A DNA stretch of 64,000 nucleotides from Sinonovacula constricta (Eukaryota > Mollusca > Bivalvia > Cardiida > Solecurtidae), in contig CM017561.1 of NCBI GenBank assembly GCA_007844125.1, positions 56,981,774-57,045,773 on the forward strand, read 5' to 3'. Shown one piece after another: positions 1-10,783 of the stretch (positions within the stretch are counted from its first letter, which is position 1; each line of letters begins with the position of its first letter). The position numbers and the translations under genes are program-made. The notes beneath the pieces are model-generated. The model had not been told where the DNA came from. It saw nothing but the letters and a program-made list of their open reading frames with translations, and did no database searches.

Positions 1-1567
1 AAACAAAATGAACAGAGTACCTTTTTTGGTTGTATTTTTTACCTTTTAAACTATCAAAATGTAGTGTTTGATATTTAAAATACTTCATAAAAGCTGTTAA
101 ATTTGATATAAAATTCAGTAAAATAGACTGAAAAATAAAAACACAGTGATGAGTTTAATACAGCATATATTTCCAGATTTCGGCCTGCATTAGCTTCTGT
201 CCTTCAAAGATGGCTGCCTTAAACTGTCTTATCATGACTTTGACATCACATGGCAACTATCTATAGCTATAGAATGGTTTCATGTGCTAGTAGACTAAAA
301 AACCTACTAGAGGTCATTAAGTAGACTTCAAAGGGTTATAAATAGATTTTTAACGTGGGATACCAATTCATGATTTTGTGTGGGCTGGCATTATAAAACC
401 TCCACAGACTTCTGCAAGAGAGTGGGCAGAATTGATCCTATTTTCAAACAAGGTCAGAGTAAAATATCCTTACCTACAGTATTTAGATTATTGCAAAGTG
501 GCTACCTTTTTCAAGCTGTGGTTATAAGTAACGATTAATTTAGGTGATTAAATTGCTCTCAAAGTGACAGGACTCATGTTCTTGGTTTCAAAAACTATCC
601 TACGGACATCCCCTCTTGACTATGGTATCGTGTAAACTGTTACTTGTTTAATTTTAGTACTGTTTGAATGACTGAATTTTTTTATTATAGTTCAAAATAA
701 ATCCTGTCAACCTCTATTCAAAGTTTAAGCCATGATATTTGATATTCTTAAGTAGTGAAAACTTTAAAAAGTCATGTAAAAAAATTTCACCTGGATAGCA
801 TTTAATAGAAAGCTGAGAAAAAAGACAACCCTGGTGGGAATGGAGCAAGAAATCTTGGTTTGTGCAGGCTAGTTCTTACAAATAAGTCAGGGTCAGTAGA
901 TTGCTGTTCATTGAATTTCCTATACTTTTTGCTGAACTAGCAATAAGCAGGCAGGCCTTTATGAATGGAGTAGCCTTAATGGCTTAATGTCAGTTAATCA
1001 ATATTGTTTTGTCAGATTTAAATCTTAACCTGTTAAGTGTGAATGTATCAAGCTTTTATAATATAATAGTGTAGATCTATATCAGCCAGCTTCCTGATCA
1101 GGATCTGCACTATTTGTGTAGAACCTAAAGCTACATGTGGAGTATCCTTTGAATGTAACATGAATAATTATGTTCGTATATGTCAGCCTCAGAATACAAC
1201 TAAATATCTACCCCACTGCTTATTTGTGCTAGTGTCTGCGCAAGTCATTATGGGTAAATAAGTATCGTAGCTAACAATGACGAACATAAAAACGGTTAGT
1301 TTTGTTGGTAGTCTTGGTATAGTGGTCTTTGTCACTATCAAAACATGTGTGAACTATGTGTTGCTTTTGATGTGAAGCAAAAACAATCCAATTGCCATGG
1401 AAACCAATGTGCAATCTATGGAATCATGTTTCTGTGTGGTTTTACAACTTTTGCAATCAAGTTTATGATGCAGTTTTGTAAATGGTCCATTTTGTAATAG
1501 TATAAAAATTCAGTATGGCATTTTATTTTTTTTCAACAATATTTTGCCAATATTATAATGGCTTTGT
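1..1567. other. Non-coding stretch, left edge
   Basis: AT-rich DNA without a convincing open frame or splice-bounded exon. Around 1,080-1,130 there is a short stretch (CTTCCTGATCAGGATCTGCA) that recurs in weaker form near 3,750 and 38,270, so it is probably a relic of a dispersed repeat. If the LHFPL gene to the right continues leftwards, this is its intron or 3' flank. Confidence 0.4.
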
Positions 1568-1873
1568 TTTTGTTTCCTTGTTTGTTTAATGGGATTATTG
1601 TCCCACCGACAGTATTTCAGTTAACTGGAGATGGTGTCCACTTGAAGCAGAGAAAGTGCTGCCTACACTGTGTATATCATGCTGTGGACACCTGGTATGA
1701 TACCACACCCAGTCACATTATCCAGACACCGAACCAACCTTTCATGGAACTACCCTTATATTTGCTCGAGTGTTAGCAAGGGAGCTATACCACAACCTTT
1801 TATAACGAATTTCATTATGTTGTGGTCCGGGCATTGTACCTGAAGCCACAATCTACCATGCACTACCAGGTCA
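1568..1873 (-). mobile_element. SINE-A copy (tRNA-headed SINE)
   Basis: Reverse-oriented copy of the commonest SINE of the window, here called SINE-A. In this direction it starts with the complement of the AATAAACAAAC-type tail and ends with the complement of the tRNA-like head (CTACCAGG). The recognisable core is the complement of CAGATAACTGAAATACTGT and of GGATAATGTGACTGGGTGTG. The 72-codon open frame here is only a read-through of the SINE. Confidence 0.8.
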
Positions 1874-1912
1874 GTTGAGGTTTTTTTCTTGATGCACTGA
1901 CTAGCTTTCTGT

Positions 1913-2040
1913 CATATTGGCGACATCTAACTACTGTTGGAGAAAGGTGCTGACAAATGTCCAGGGGACAATAATGAACTACCTGTGGTCAGTTGAAAGA
2001 CCTCTCCACATGAAAGTTGTCACCCTGACCCACTTGATAT
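1913..2040 (-). mobile_element. SINE-C fragment
   Basis: Diverged partial copy of a second tRNA-headed SINE family (SINE-C). The landmarks are the complements of GGAGGAAGACCCCAGACAAATG and of the CTTCCAGCTGACC block; the head is missing. The 43-bp tandem array begins directly after it. Confidence 0.55.
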
Positions 2041-2044
2041 AATA

Positions 2045-2259
2045 GACAAAATGGCAGCATCTAAAGGTTTTTTACTGCCTGATTAAAGACAAAATGGCAG
2101 CATCTAAAGGTTTTTTACTGCCTGATTAAAGACAAAATGGCAGCATCTAAAGGTTTTTTACTGCCTGATTAAAGACAAAATGGCAGCATCTAAAGGTTTT
2201 TTACTGCCTGATTGAAGACAAAATGGCAGTATCTAAAGGTTTTTTACTGCCTGATTAAA
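2045..2259 (+). repeat. 43-bp tandem repeat, 5 copies
   Basis: Five nearly identical head-to-tail copies of a 43-bp unit beginning GACAAAATGGCAGCATCTAA and ending CTGCCTGATTAAA. Copies differ by single substitutions (for example GATTGAAGAC in the fourth), so the array is young. No coding role is apparent. Confidence 0.95.
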
Positions 2260-3004
2260 CTTACACCAAGTTCTTATTTTATTTTGCAAAACTATTTTTT
2301 TACCACAATTGTTGTCTCGGCAAAGTGTCCACAGAGAATTTTTTCCCACATACAAATTTTACCTGCTAAATTCCCATGGCTCTTTTTCTCAGAATAAGGG
2401 AGATTGTGTGTGTGTTGTGTGGGGGAAATGTTTAGATAAAATGTTTATTTTCTGGGTTAGGTTTCTCGGTCTTATCAAGAAACAAATCTAGAACTTCAAA
2501 TTTCCACAAATTTGAATTGGTCAGTGTCAACTTTTTGGAAATATTTATATTTTATTTCATCAATATACTGGATAAAACAGACTTCTAGCATCTATTTGAA
2601 GTTGCTTAACAGGGTTATCTACATGAAATTCTGCTGAAATGAACAAGAAAAGGATACATTAACTATGAATAGAGTTGAGTTCATCTTTTATGATACATCT
2701 GAGATCAGGTTAAGCATTCTTTATGCAACAGCAACTCATTCTCTCTTGGGTGTTGGGCATCAAATTTCCTTACCAAATCACCCTATACAATTTATTCATG
2801 TACAGAATACTATGAGTCTAGGAAATACAAAAATTGAACTGTTAGATATTTCTTGACCAGCAGTTATTTCATTTTTATATTCTGATTTTTTAAGCATTTC
2901 ATTCTGTATTTGCAGTGAATCCGTCGATTTACCCAGACAGGGTTTGAAAAATAAATATCTGGATGTACCTATAATGACCATAACTGTGTTTCCCGTGATC
3001 TTTT

Positions 3005-3080
3005 TAAAAAAATATGTGTGCGTGTGTCTGTGCTGGCTGTCTGTGTGTGTGTGTGTGTGCGCATGTGTGTGTGCGTGTAA
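3005..3080. repeat. TG-rich microsatellite
   Basis: Imperfect (TG)n/(TGCG)n tract, followed at about 3,110-3,180 by a very AT-rich stretch with a near-palindromic core (AATTTAATTAAAATTAAATT). Simple sequence only. Confidence 0.85.
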
Positions 3081-3271
3081 TATTTACCTATATCTATTTA
3101 TCTTTTATGTATTTTATTAATTTTAATTTAATTAAAATTAAATTTTCTATTTTATATTTTCTTATTTTTTTAAAAATTATTTTAAGAAGATAAATATATT
3201 CTCCTTACTATACTATTCTTGTTATTGCAATACCATTCCTGAGCTTTTATTATTGATCTACAGTGCAAATC

Positions 3272-3555
3272 AACTCAAATCTCAGATATAGTGCTGCTTG
3301 CACTGTGATATCTTAACCATTTAACACACAAGTACCTCCACTCCCATTATCCACACACTGTTCCAACCAGTTGTGGGAGTAATTAGCGAAGAGTAAACAA
3401 AGGAGCTGTACCACTACTTTCATTATTTTTATTTTTTTTTAAGTCCAGGGATTAAACATGAGTCCTTCTGAATTTGGAGTCGATACTCATCCTTACCGCT
3501 ACTCAGGGCATGTATTTGTTAAGCTGCTACCAGGGATTCAAACCACAACCTCCCA
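3272..3555 (-). mobile_element. Degenerate SINE-A copy
   Basis: Old reverse-oriented SINE-A copy. It keeps the complement of the middle block (ATATAGTGCTGC, ATTATCC, CCAACCAGTTGTGG, AGGAGCTGTACCACTAC) with many indels and a T-rich insertion. Confidence 0.6.
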
Positions 3556-4030
3556 CATATGAAGGAGTGGATACTACCATTTCATCAGTTTATATATCAC
3601 TGAGGTGGCCTTGACCTTCTGCACAATAAATTACCCATACTAGTTCTTGACTTATATTATTGCAGCAACTTGACATCTGCAAGACAAACTCCCCCAATAA
3701 CAACTAATGCAGAATTGATCAAACAACTCCCATTAGGAACTGGCTAACCTTGATCTACACTATTCACTATGCCCTTATATATTTGTGGTACATGTAAGCA
3801 AGCTAAGAGATATTTCTAGGTCCAGACTTGTTGGGATTTTTCTAAATGAAAGTACAATAGCAGATATTTCTATGTTAGCATTACACTTCTAAGGATTGTT
3901 TGCACTTCTCATCAACTTTCGCCATAAATTCTATGCAAACTTGCCCACGCAGCTTAACTTTTAACATATGAATAACATATGAAATCAAGCCTCGGTAAAT
4001 AGTGTAGCTCCAGACCAACTGCTTAAATCT

Positions 4031-4323
4031 GTCCCAATTACAGTATTTCAGTTATCTGGAGACGTTGTCCACTTGAAGCAGATATAGTGCTGCCTTCACA
4101 GTGTAAAGAATGCTGTATAGCAACACCTGGCATGAAACCACACCCAGTCACATTATCCTTATACCGGGCCAACCAGTTGTGGAACTACCCTTATATTTGC
4201 TTGAGTGTTAGCAAGGGAGCTATACCACTACCATTTTTTATGACTTTGGTATGTGGCAGCCCGGGACTGAACCCGGGACCTCCCGTACCTGGATCCAACG
4301 CACTGTCGATAGCGCTACCAGGT
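4031..4323 (-). mobile_element. SINE-A copy
   Basis: Well preserved reverse copy. It runs from the complement of the tail region to the tRNA-like head; the head reads on the minus strand as CTGGTAGCGCTATCGACAGT and includes a B-box-like GGTTCAGTCC. Open frames of 105 and 79 codons in this interval are SINE read-through, not genes. Confidence 0.85.
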
Positions 4324-4892
4324 CCAGTGTGGCCTATAAGTGAAGTGGTCCTAAAAATGAAGGCAATGCCCATGCTTAGTTGGTTTGTTAACTCATTTAA
4401 CTGAGAGAAAAAAACACGGTTACCACCCAAACCAGTTGGAAACTTGGTATAAACTAATAGATTTGAAACTACCTTTTTAGCAATTTAGCAATTTTTCTTT
4501 CAAATAAGATGACCCCTTTTTTAAATTAAATAAGAAACGTATATGGTCACCAATCAAATTATTAGCAGCCTGTGACAAATTTTATGTTAGTTACTCATTT
4601 GAGTATCAGATACAATACAATAAGATCAATACAATAATAATTCGTAACAAGGATTGCAAAATGACACGACTGATTCAGAAATTTTGAAATATCTGGAAGT
4701 AATCCTTCATGACTAAGGATAGCCAATGATTGACTGAGAAAACAACCCACACCCAATACACAGAAATCGTTCAACCTATTTGACTTTCGAGAAATGTCTT
4801 TTCAGGATTTTGCAACTTGTTAAGATTTTTTTTAAAGTAGAGTATGTTTTGCAGTAGATAGATGTGATAAATGTGATGGGATGGGATTACCT
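4324..4892. other. Non-coding stretch
   Basis: AT-rich sequence between two SINE copies. I see no exon, RNA gene or ordered repeat in it. Confidence 0.4.
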
Positions 4893-5158
4893 GGCATTTT
4901 TGCCGATATTGTGCAGCAACATTTCTATCATTATAGCACACAGGCACTTATGAGGTGCCCAGTGACTGAACCCGGCCAGTTTATTATACCGATACCGACG
5001 AGTCAGGTGTAATGCTGTCCCCTTAGCCCCGAGCGTTGGGAGGGAAGCCACTACTACCAACATCTTTAAAGTCTTTGGTTTGATCTGACCGGGGTTTGAA
5101 CCCACGACCTCCCGATCCACAGGCTGACGCTCTTCCACCTAAGCTATTGCGGCCGGTG
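4893..5158 (-). mobile_element. SINE-B copy (second tRNA-headed family)
   Basis: Reverse copy of SINE-B. Its minus-strand head carries GCTTAGGTGGAAGAGCGTCA and the B-box-like GGGTTCAAACCCCGG. The body carries the complements of AAGGGGACAGCATTACACCTG, ATGGACCGGC, TGGGCACCTCATAAG and CAGTATCGGCAAAAATGCC. It matches copies at 36,642-36,908 and 40,787-41,024. Confidence 0.88.
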
Positions 5159-5231
5159 ATAAATGGCATCAATGGGATGTTCTTTGGTTGTTTGTAAAAT
5201 ATAAGCAAAATAATCTTTGTTACTAGGGCTT

Positions 5232-5470
5232 ATCAGCACAATCATATCTACAGCATTACCTTCAAGTACAGAAGGCCCAGGGTTTAAACCTGGGGCAAGA
5301 TATACCAAAATCATTAAAGATGGTATTACCAGAGCTAAAATGCAATCACTCAAACAAATATAGGGGTAGTTTCACGACTTCTCAAACGTTTGTCAGGATA
5401 ATGTGACTGGAGTTTACGGCATGCTCTTCACAATGAAGGCAGCAATGTATCTGCTTCAGTGGACACAGTT
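5232..5470 (+). mobile_element. SINE-A copy
   Basis: Forward, diverged copy: TACAGAAGGCCCAGGGTTTA (B-box region), AAATCATTAAAGATGGTATT, GTCAGGATAATGTGACTGG and a terminal CTGCTTCAGTGGACACAG. The 3' tail is lost. Confidence 0.7.
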
Positions 5471-5774
5471 TTGTCCGGGCTTCTTCAACAGTTTTGCATC
5501 AGTTTTGACGAGACTTCACAATTATTTTTATTGCGGTTGTACCTGCTATTTTCGTAACACTCCGATAAAACTGCAGGTGTTACATAAATTGTTCCGTTTC
5601 AACGATAAATCCAACATTGATACAAGAGGTATTTATGAACAGAGAGCTGGTGGGGTTTTTTTTTTCATTAGCCATAAGATTGCACTTCAGTTTGTTTTTT
5701 CATCCTTGCCAAGACTTTTGTTTTATTATGAAATGCATTTCAGCAATCGATTACAGTCATTATATCAAAGTGCT

Positions 5775-5945
5775 GTTTAGTTGGAGAAAGACACTCAAAC
5801 TTCTTAGTAGAATCACCAATGCACTGCAGAGCAGCTGGAAGACCATCCCAAATTAAGTCCTTCACCCAACCAAGACTCGAACCCACTCGAAACCACGCAT
5901 TGAGAGGCAAGCATTTTGAGGAGTTACAAGTCAGCAACTCTTTCA
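5775..5945 (-). mobile_element. SINE-C copy
   Basis: Reverse copy with the complement of the head (AGTTGCTGACTTGTAACTCC read on the minus strand) and of the middle block GGTCTTCCAGCTGCTCTGCA. It matches the better copy at 45,656-45,883. Confidence 0.7.
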
Positions 5946-6467
5946 CCTTCTGCTAAATTAAATTATTACTTTGTAATTTATATAGTTTTTTAATCTATGT
6001 GTTATGTATCATTTAAATATACTGTGTTTTGGTATAAATACATGCATTGCAAATTAAACTGCTTAGGCACGGGCACACCTAAATGTGAAGTTTAATATGA
6101 TAAGTTATATATCTGCAAATTTTACTGCTTAGCTACAGGCACATCCAAAAGAGCAGTTGGAAGGTAAAAATGGACTAAGTCAATGTATATAATGAAATCC
6201 AAATATTCTTATGTAAATCCTCTCTCATGCTGTTTTGTTCTGAATCTTAATCAGAGCTGAAATCATGGGAATTGGGTCTATTTTAAGAGAAAAAAAACCC
6301 ACCTTTAACGAAGTGATTAAACATTACTCATTTACCCATATCATAAGCAGGTATTTTAATAGTTTTAAATTGCCTGAGTTGTGAAAAAAAAAGAACTTTA
6401 TAACTGTGAACTTGTCGGCTCACCAGTTCTGGTAGGATGTATTTAACGATAAAAAGAACATTTAAAT

Positions 6468-6660
6468 AATGTGGTGGTCATGATGGTGACAACTGTCCAA
6501 TAATTGTGAAAGACAACTCCAGACAAATGTCTTGGTAGAACCAGCAGAACATCTCCCAACATGGAAGATTCTACCCAACAGGACCTCAACCCTTTGAATT
6601 GAGGGGCTGAACATTAGATATTACTAGTGGCATTTACTAGTGGGCGACAACCAGTCAGTG
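6468..6660 (-). mobile_element. SINE-C copy, diverged
   Basis: Landmarks in order on the plus strand are GACAACTCCAGACAAATGTC, GGTAGAACCAGCAGAACATC, and a degenerate head near GAGGGGCTGAACATTAG. Oriented on the minus strand. Confidence 0.6.
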
Positions 6661-6880
6661 CTGGGAGCCTTCGATTTAGTTAGAAATTATACTACCTTAT
6701 TTAATGCAATTAAATGTAATAAAATCTTGATCAAAAGACCATCATAAGTAACTTGTAGATTAAAAACTATTAGTGCAGTAAGGACTTAGATGACATTACA
6801 AATTATATGCTACAATCTGTCAGTCTGTGTAGGCCATGCAGTGATGTGCTTCAATACAGGAAGGTGCATATTGTTAGATT

Positions 6881-7186
6881 ATTGGGTTAATCGACCCATC
6901 AACAGTATTTCAGTTATCTGGAGACAGTGTTCACTTGAAGCAGATGTAGTGCTGCCTTCACTGTGTATAGCATAACATGAACACCTGGCATGATACCACA
7001 CCCAGTCACATTATCCTGACACCGGGCCAACCAGTCGTGGAACTACTCTTATATTTTTTTAAGCGTTAGCAAAGGAGCTATACCACTACCATTTTTTACA
7101 AATTTGTTATGTCACGGCCTGGGATCGAACTCGGGGCCTCACGTACCTGGAGCTGACGCTCTGCCGATTTCGATACCCATTCCGGT
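6881..7186 (-). mobile_element. SINE-A copy
   Basis: Full-length reverse copy. It holds the complement of the tail (ATTGGGTTAATCGACCC), the CAGTATTTCAGTTATCTGGA block, CCCAGTCACATTATCCTGAC, and a head with minus-strand B-box GAGTTCGATCCC. Confidence 0.88.
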
Positions 7187-7309
7187 GGAGGTGCATATTG
7201 ATCTGACTATACAGGTAGCTGATGTGGTAATGCTATAAATTAACCAGGGATGATGCATAGTGCTGCCTTAACTGTAGAGGCATGCTATGGATACAACAAA
7301 TACTCCAAT

Positions 7310-7400
7310 TACCTGAACTTTTTTCAGGGGTGGGTGGGGGACAGATTATAGGTGTGGGGGGGGGGAGCTAGATTATTGTTGCTGAGGGGGAGGGTGTGTT
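7310..7400 (+). repeat. G-rich tract (possible quadruplex)
   Basis: Plus-strand G runs (GGGGTGGGTGGGGG, a run of ten G, then GAGGGGGAGGG) separated by short loops. The spacing allows a G-quadruplex; no promoter or gene is tied to it. Confidence 0.6.
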
Positions 7401-8475
7401 ATAACAGGACAGTAAACCCAGTGAACTTATTTTTCTTTTGATGGTCATACTGGCAGTGTATCTTTACTTCAAAAATGCGAACATGGCTTTGAACTGGCTT
7501 AACTGGCATATTGATTACCTCATGTGACATCCTTGCCTTGTGTAACATGATTGGCGGCTGTCATTTATGTAAATTGACACATTTGTTACCTTCCTTTTTG
7601 ATGTTGTATTTTCCAGTGCAATTTCAACTCATAAACATGTGTATTATATCTGCCTTGTTGTGACTTTGACCTTTTGAAGAATTGCAACTAATATTCTTGT
7701 TGCAGATAGATCTGTTTCTATCCACTGCTTGCATTTGAGGAAACCCCTGGGGAAGGGCAGGGTTAGAGCTCTGTAAGTAGAGGATCTGAGTGTTCAGTAT
7801 TAAACAGGTTGGATGAAATGGTACGAAACGAGGCTTTCTGAGTTTAATTATTTTCAATATCTAATGAACACAGATATCAGATTCTACTTATCACATGAAA
7901 ACATCAGCTGTTGTTTGTTAACAATGCATCCTCTTTTTAAAGTATGAACAGTCGGCCTTGATATGTGTAATTCGGTTTGGGAGAATCTGCGCAAATATTA
8001 GTTCTACTCTTTACTTGACCATGTTCCATGAAAAGGGAACACATTTGTTTATAACATGACTAAAATCTTATTCTTTTAATTAAAATGAAATTGTCCAACA
8101 AAATACATAAAACTGCTACAACAAAGTGATCATAAATGGCAGATACACTACACATAACTTAATGATGTCACGCTACGATCTAACTAGTGTGTTACAAAAA
8201 ATAATGCACGGGTGTTACCTCACACTCACGCAGTAGGTTATGTCAAAACCGGTCTGTGCACCCTAGTTGGTCCCTTTTGCCAACTGACCATTCCAAGGCA
8301 GTAACCGCTGGTTTTCATAATATCTCATCACAGTTTTGTAACAACTTTTACATTTGATTGACCTGTCAATTAACCTTTTCAAAGTTAAGTAAATGTTGCA
8401 ATACTCATTGGACCTTGTTAAGTGGCTATATTCCGAAATTTTTACCAACTCCTCTATTGTTTTGTTTTTATATTT
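7401..8475. other. Non-coding stretch
   Basis: No exon with matched splice sites or recognisable protein was found on either strand. If the LHFPL gene extends leftward, this is intronic. Confidence 0.4.
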
Positions 8476-8750
8476 ATTGGGTTTATCATACCACCAGCAG
8501 TATTTCAGTTATCTGGAGACGGTGTTCACTTGAAGCAGATATAGTGCTGCCTTCACTGTGCATAGCCTGCCGTAAACGCATGGCATGTTACCACACCCTG
8601 TCACATTATTCTGACACCTGGCCAACCAGTCGTTGAACTACCCTTATATTTGCTTAAGCTTTAGCAAGGGAGCTATACCACTACCATTTTTTATGACTTT
8701 GGTATGTCGTGGCCCGGGATCGAACCTGGGGCCTCCCGTACCTGGAGCTG
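8476..8750 (-). mobile_element. SINE-A copy, 5' truncated
   Basis: Reverse copy lacking the outermost part of the tRNA-like head. It keeps the complement of CCAATAAATATAAA-type tail, the TTCAGTTATCTGGAGACGGT block and minus-strand B-box GGTTCGATCCCGGGCC. Confidence 0.85.
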
Positions 8751-9079
8751 AGGTACACTGTTTGTATGCATTTTTGTTGGGTCATTGATCTTGGTATTCA
8801 TTGTTTCCTTTTTTGGTTCATCAGCCAACCATCAATGTTTCAGTTGTTTGAGCACGGCATTCACTTGATAATTGTGAAAAAAGGTTAATAAGATCAAATC
8901 AATTGATCAAATTTACTGACTGGAGTACATATTCTTCGTATCAAATTTGTAAGAAAAGTAACGAGGACTGCATTTTTAAGCAATTTAATTCTCCATTCTT
9001 GATGCTTGTGTCTCATGCAATACTTAATCCATGTATTTAGTTCTTGTTGTTTTAAGTGCTGTCATAGCATTGACACTTC

Positions 9080-9250
9080 TAATCAGTCTAGTGACATCCA
9101 ACTTTAATTTGTGAAGGAAGACCCCAGACGAAGGTCAGTAAACCATTTGATCATCTGGAGACATGACTAGTCCGCTTGAAGACCACCAAACATGGAAGTT
9201 TTCACCTTGACCAGGACTCTTACCCAAGAAATGAGATGTTGATAAGTCAA
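9080..9250 (-). mobile_element. SINE-C copy, diverged
   Basis: Contains GTGAAGGAAGACCCCAGACG, the complement of the GGTCTTC-GCGGAC block and a degenerate head near ACTCTTACCCAAGAAATGAG. Reverse oriented. Confidence 0.6.
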
Positions 9251-9404
9251 CAAAGTAACAGTGTGATGATTCTGCTGCTTTGTCACAAACCTAAAACCTG
9301 GTTGGGTCTGTTTTGTTTTAGCTCTGTTTTCCAGAAAATCTGTTTTAATCATGTTTGTAGACTTGGGTGTACAGTAGATAAAAATTGTCTTTTCTGTGCA
9401 TCCA

Positions 9405-9475
9405 TGTGTTATTATAATTACATAATAATTATATTATAATTACATAATAATAATAAATAATGATGTTGATGATGA
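9405..9475. repeat. AT-rich simple repeat
   Basis: A short duplicated ATTATAATTACATAATAAT motif followed by (TGATGA)n. Low complexity with some hairpin potential. Confidence 0.7.
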
Positions 9476-10371
9476 TGACTTTTTAAAGGTGTCAGTGAGC
9501 TGAGTAAATCCACTGTGTCCTTGTGGATGTTAGCCCTGATAGCAATGCGATACATACAAATGTAGTACAAATTCAGGACTTATTGTCCTGGTAAGTGCAA
9601 ATTAATCTAACCATAAGCATGAAACATTCATATATACCGGTACTTTTGTTAACAGCCCATGGTAAGCAAGTAAAAATTCAACTAGCAACCACAAGGATTC
9701 AAGGTCACTCAGTATTGTAACTGTTAAATCAATATAACTGTAGGCCTTATGTATGAAATACAACAAAATACCACTATGCATACTATGAAAGTACTATTGT
9801 AATGGTGCATACATACGGTTTTCATGTAAAGTACCAGTACATTTTAAATGACGGCTTCACAGTGTTACCACTATTAGGTTATCGGTTGCTTCATATTCTT
9901 AATACAAGTTATCAGCTTCTTTTACATAATTTACAAAGATATCGAAACATCCAATATTTGGGAACTTTTTGCAGAGCAATAAAGCTTCAAAGATTGAAAA
10001 AAAGCAATTGAAAAAGGCCTTATAAATGGTATGGCATAAATATGTATATTTAAATTTGTATGAAAAAATATGACTTGACACAAATATTTGGCGATTTACA
10101 GCTATAGAAGTTTTAGTCCCATAAATAAGACTGAGCTTTATCATATGTTACCTTTAACTTTTATTTCTAATTTTTCAAATTTGTCATTTTGCCTGATACA
10201 CATATCCGATAAATATTAAAAAATAAACACAAGCATATATAATATTTTTACACTTTGCAGATTTTATTCTATGCAATTATTATCATAAAACAGCAAGTTA
10301 TCCATTTTGCGCAACATACATTTATGGGGCCTTTTATAACGATAAAAAATGAGATCGAAAATATTACTCAC

Positions 10372-10783
10372 AAGTGAGCAGCTCGAACACTCCACAGATG
10401 ACAAAAACGTAGCCTTTCTTGAAGCAGAAGAATGTGATAAGAGCGCCACAAACGATGAGCATGAACAGGGCACTGAGACCCATGAATACTGTAGAGGCCT
10501 TGAACTCGTCGTTAAGGATGCTGCTGAAACTTGTAAAACTTCCGGAACAGGTGTAAGTTCCGTCGGCGTTGTCGGGGTAGCAGTATGAAAACACACCCAT
10601 GTGACCATATCCAATGCTTTCCTCCGTATCGCCGATCCATTGGGGTTGAGAGAATGCAATGCATGCAAGAACGGTAAATACAATGGACATGACCGCCCAG
10701 GCTACTGCAATTGCACGATGGTTCTTATTAAAGTGGTATGCATAGAAGAACAGGGTTTCCCGGTCATAGCGTTGCAGCGTCAT
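10372..10783 (-). CDS. LHFPL-family tetraspan protein, first coding exon (partial)
   Basis: LHFPL proteins are four-pass membrane proteins of the claudin-like superfamily; vertebrate members act as auxiliary subunits (LHFPL5 in hair-cell mechanotransduction, LHFPL4 with GABA-A receptors). This exon encodes 137 residues plus one base. It shows an N-terminal NHRAIAVAW stretch, a first membrane segment (about 23-45) ending in QPQWIGD at 46-52, an extracellular loop with Cys68 and Cys79, the family block CSGSFTSFSSI at 79-89, FKAS at 94-97, and a second membrane segment (about 99-121). Start: ATG at 10,781-10,783; the frame stays open six codons further to a TTG, which is unlikely as a eukaryotic start. 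The exon ends at a donor CACTT|GTGAGT (GT at 10,371-10,370), and without splicing a stop follows at once. Segments 3-4 must be in later exons to the left; I could not find them. It lies head to head with ORC5. LHFPL3, 4 or 5 cannot be separated from this fragment. Confidence 0.88.

Noticed and set aside
4087..4430. 105- and 79-codon overlapping frames
   Set aside because: Both lie inside a SINE-A copy; the same peptides recur at other SINE-A copies.
10349..10588. Plus-strand 79-codon frame opposite the LHFPL exon
   Set aside because: Antisense shadow of the LHFPL coding frame, with no family match.
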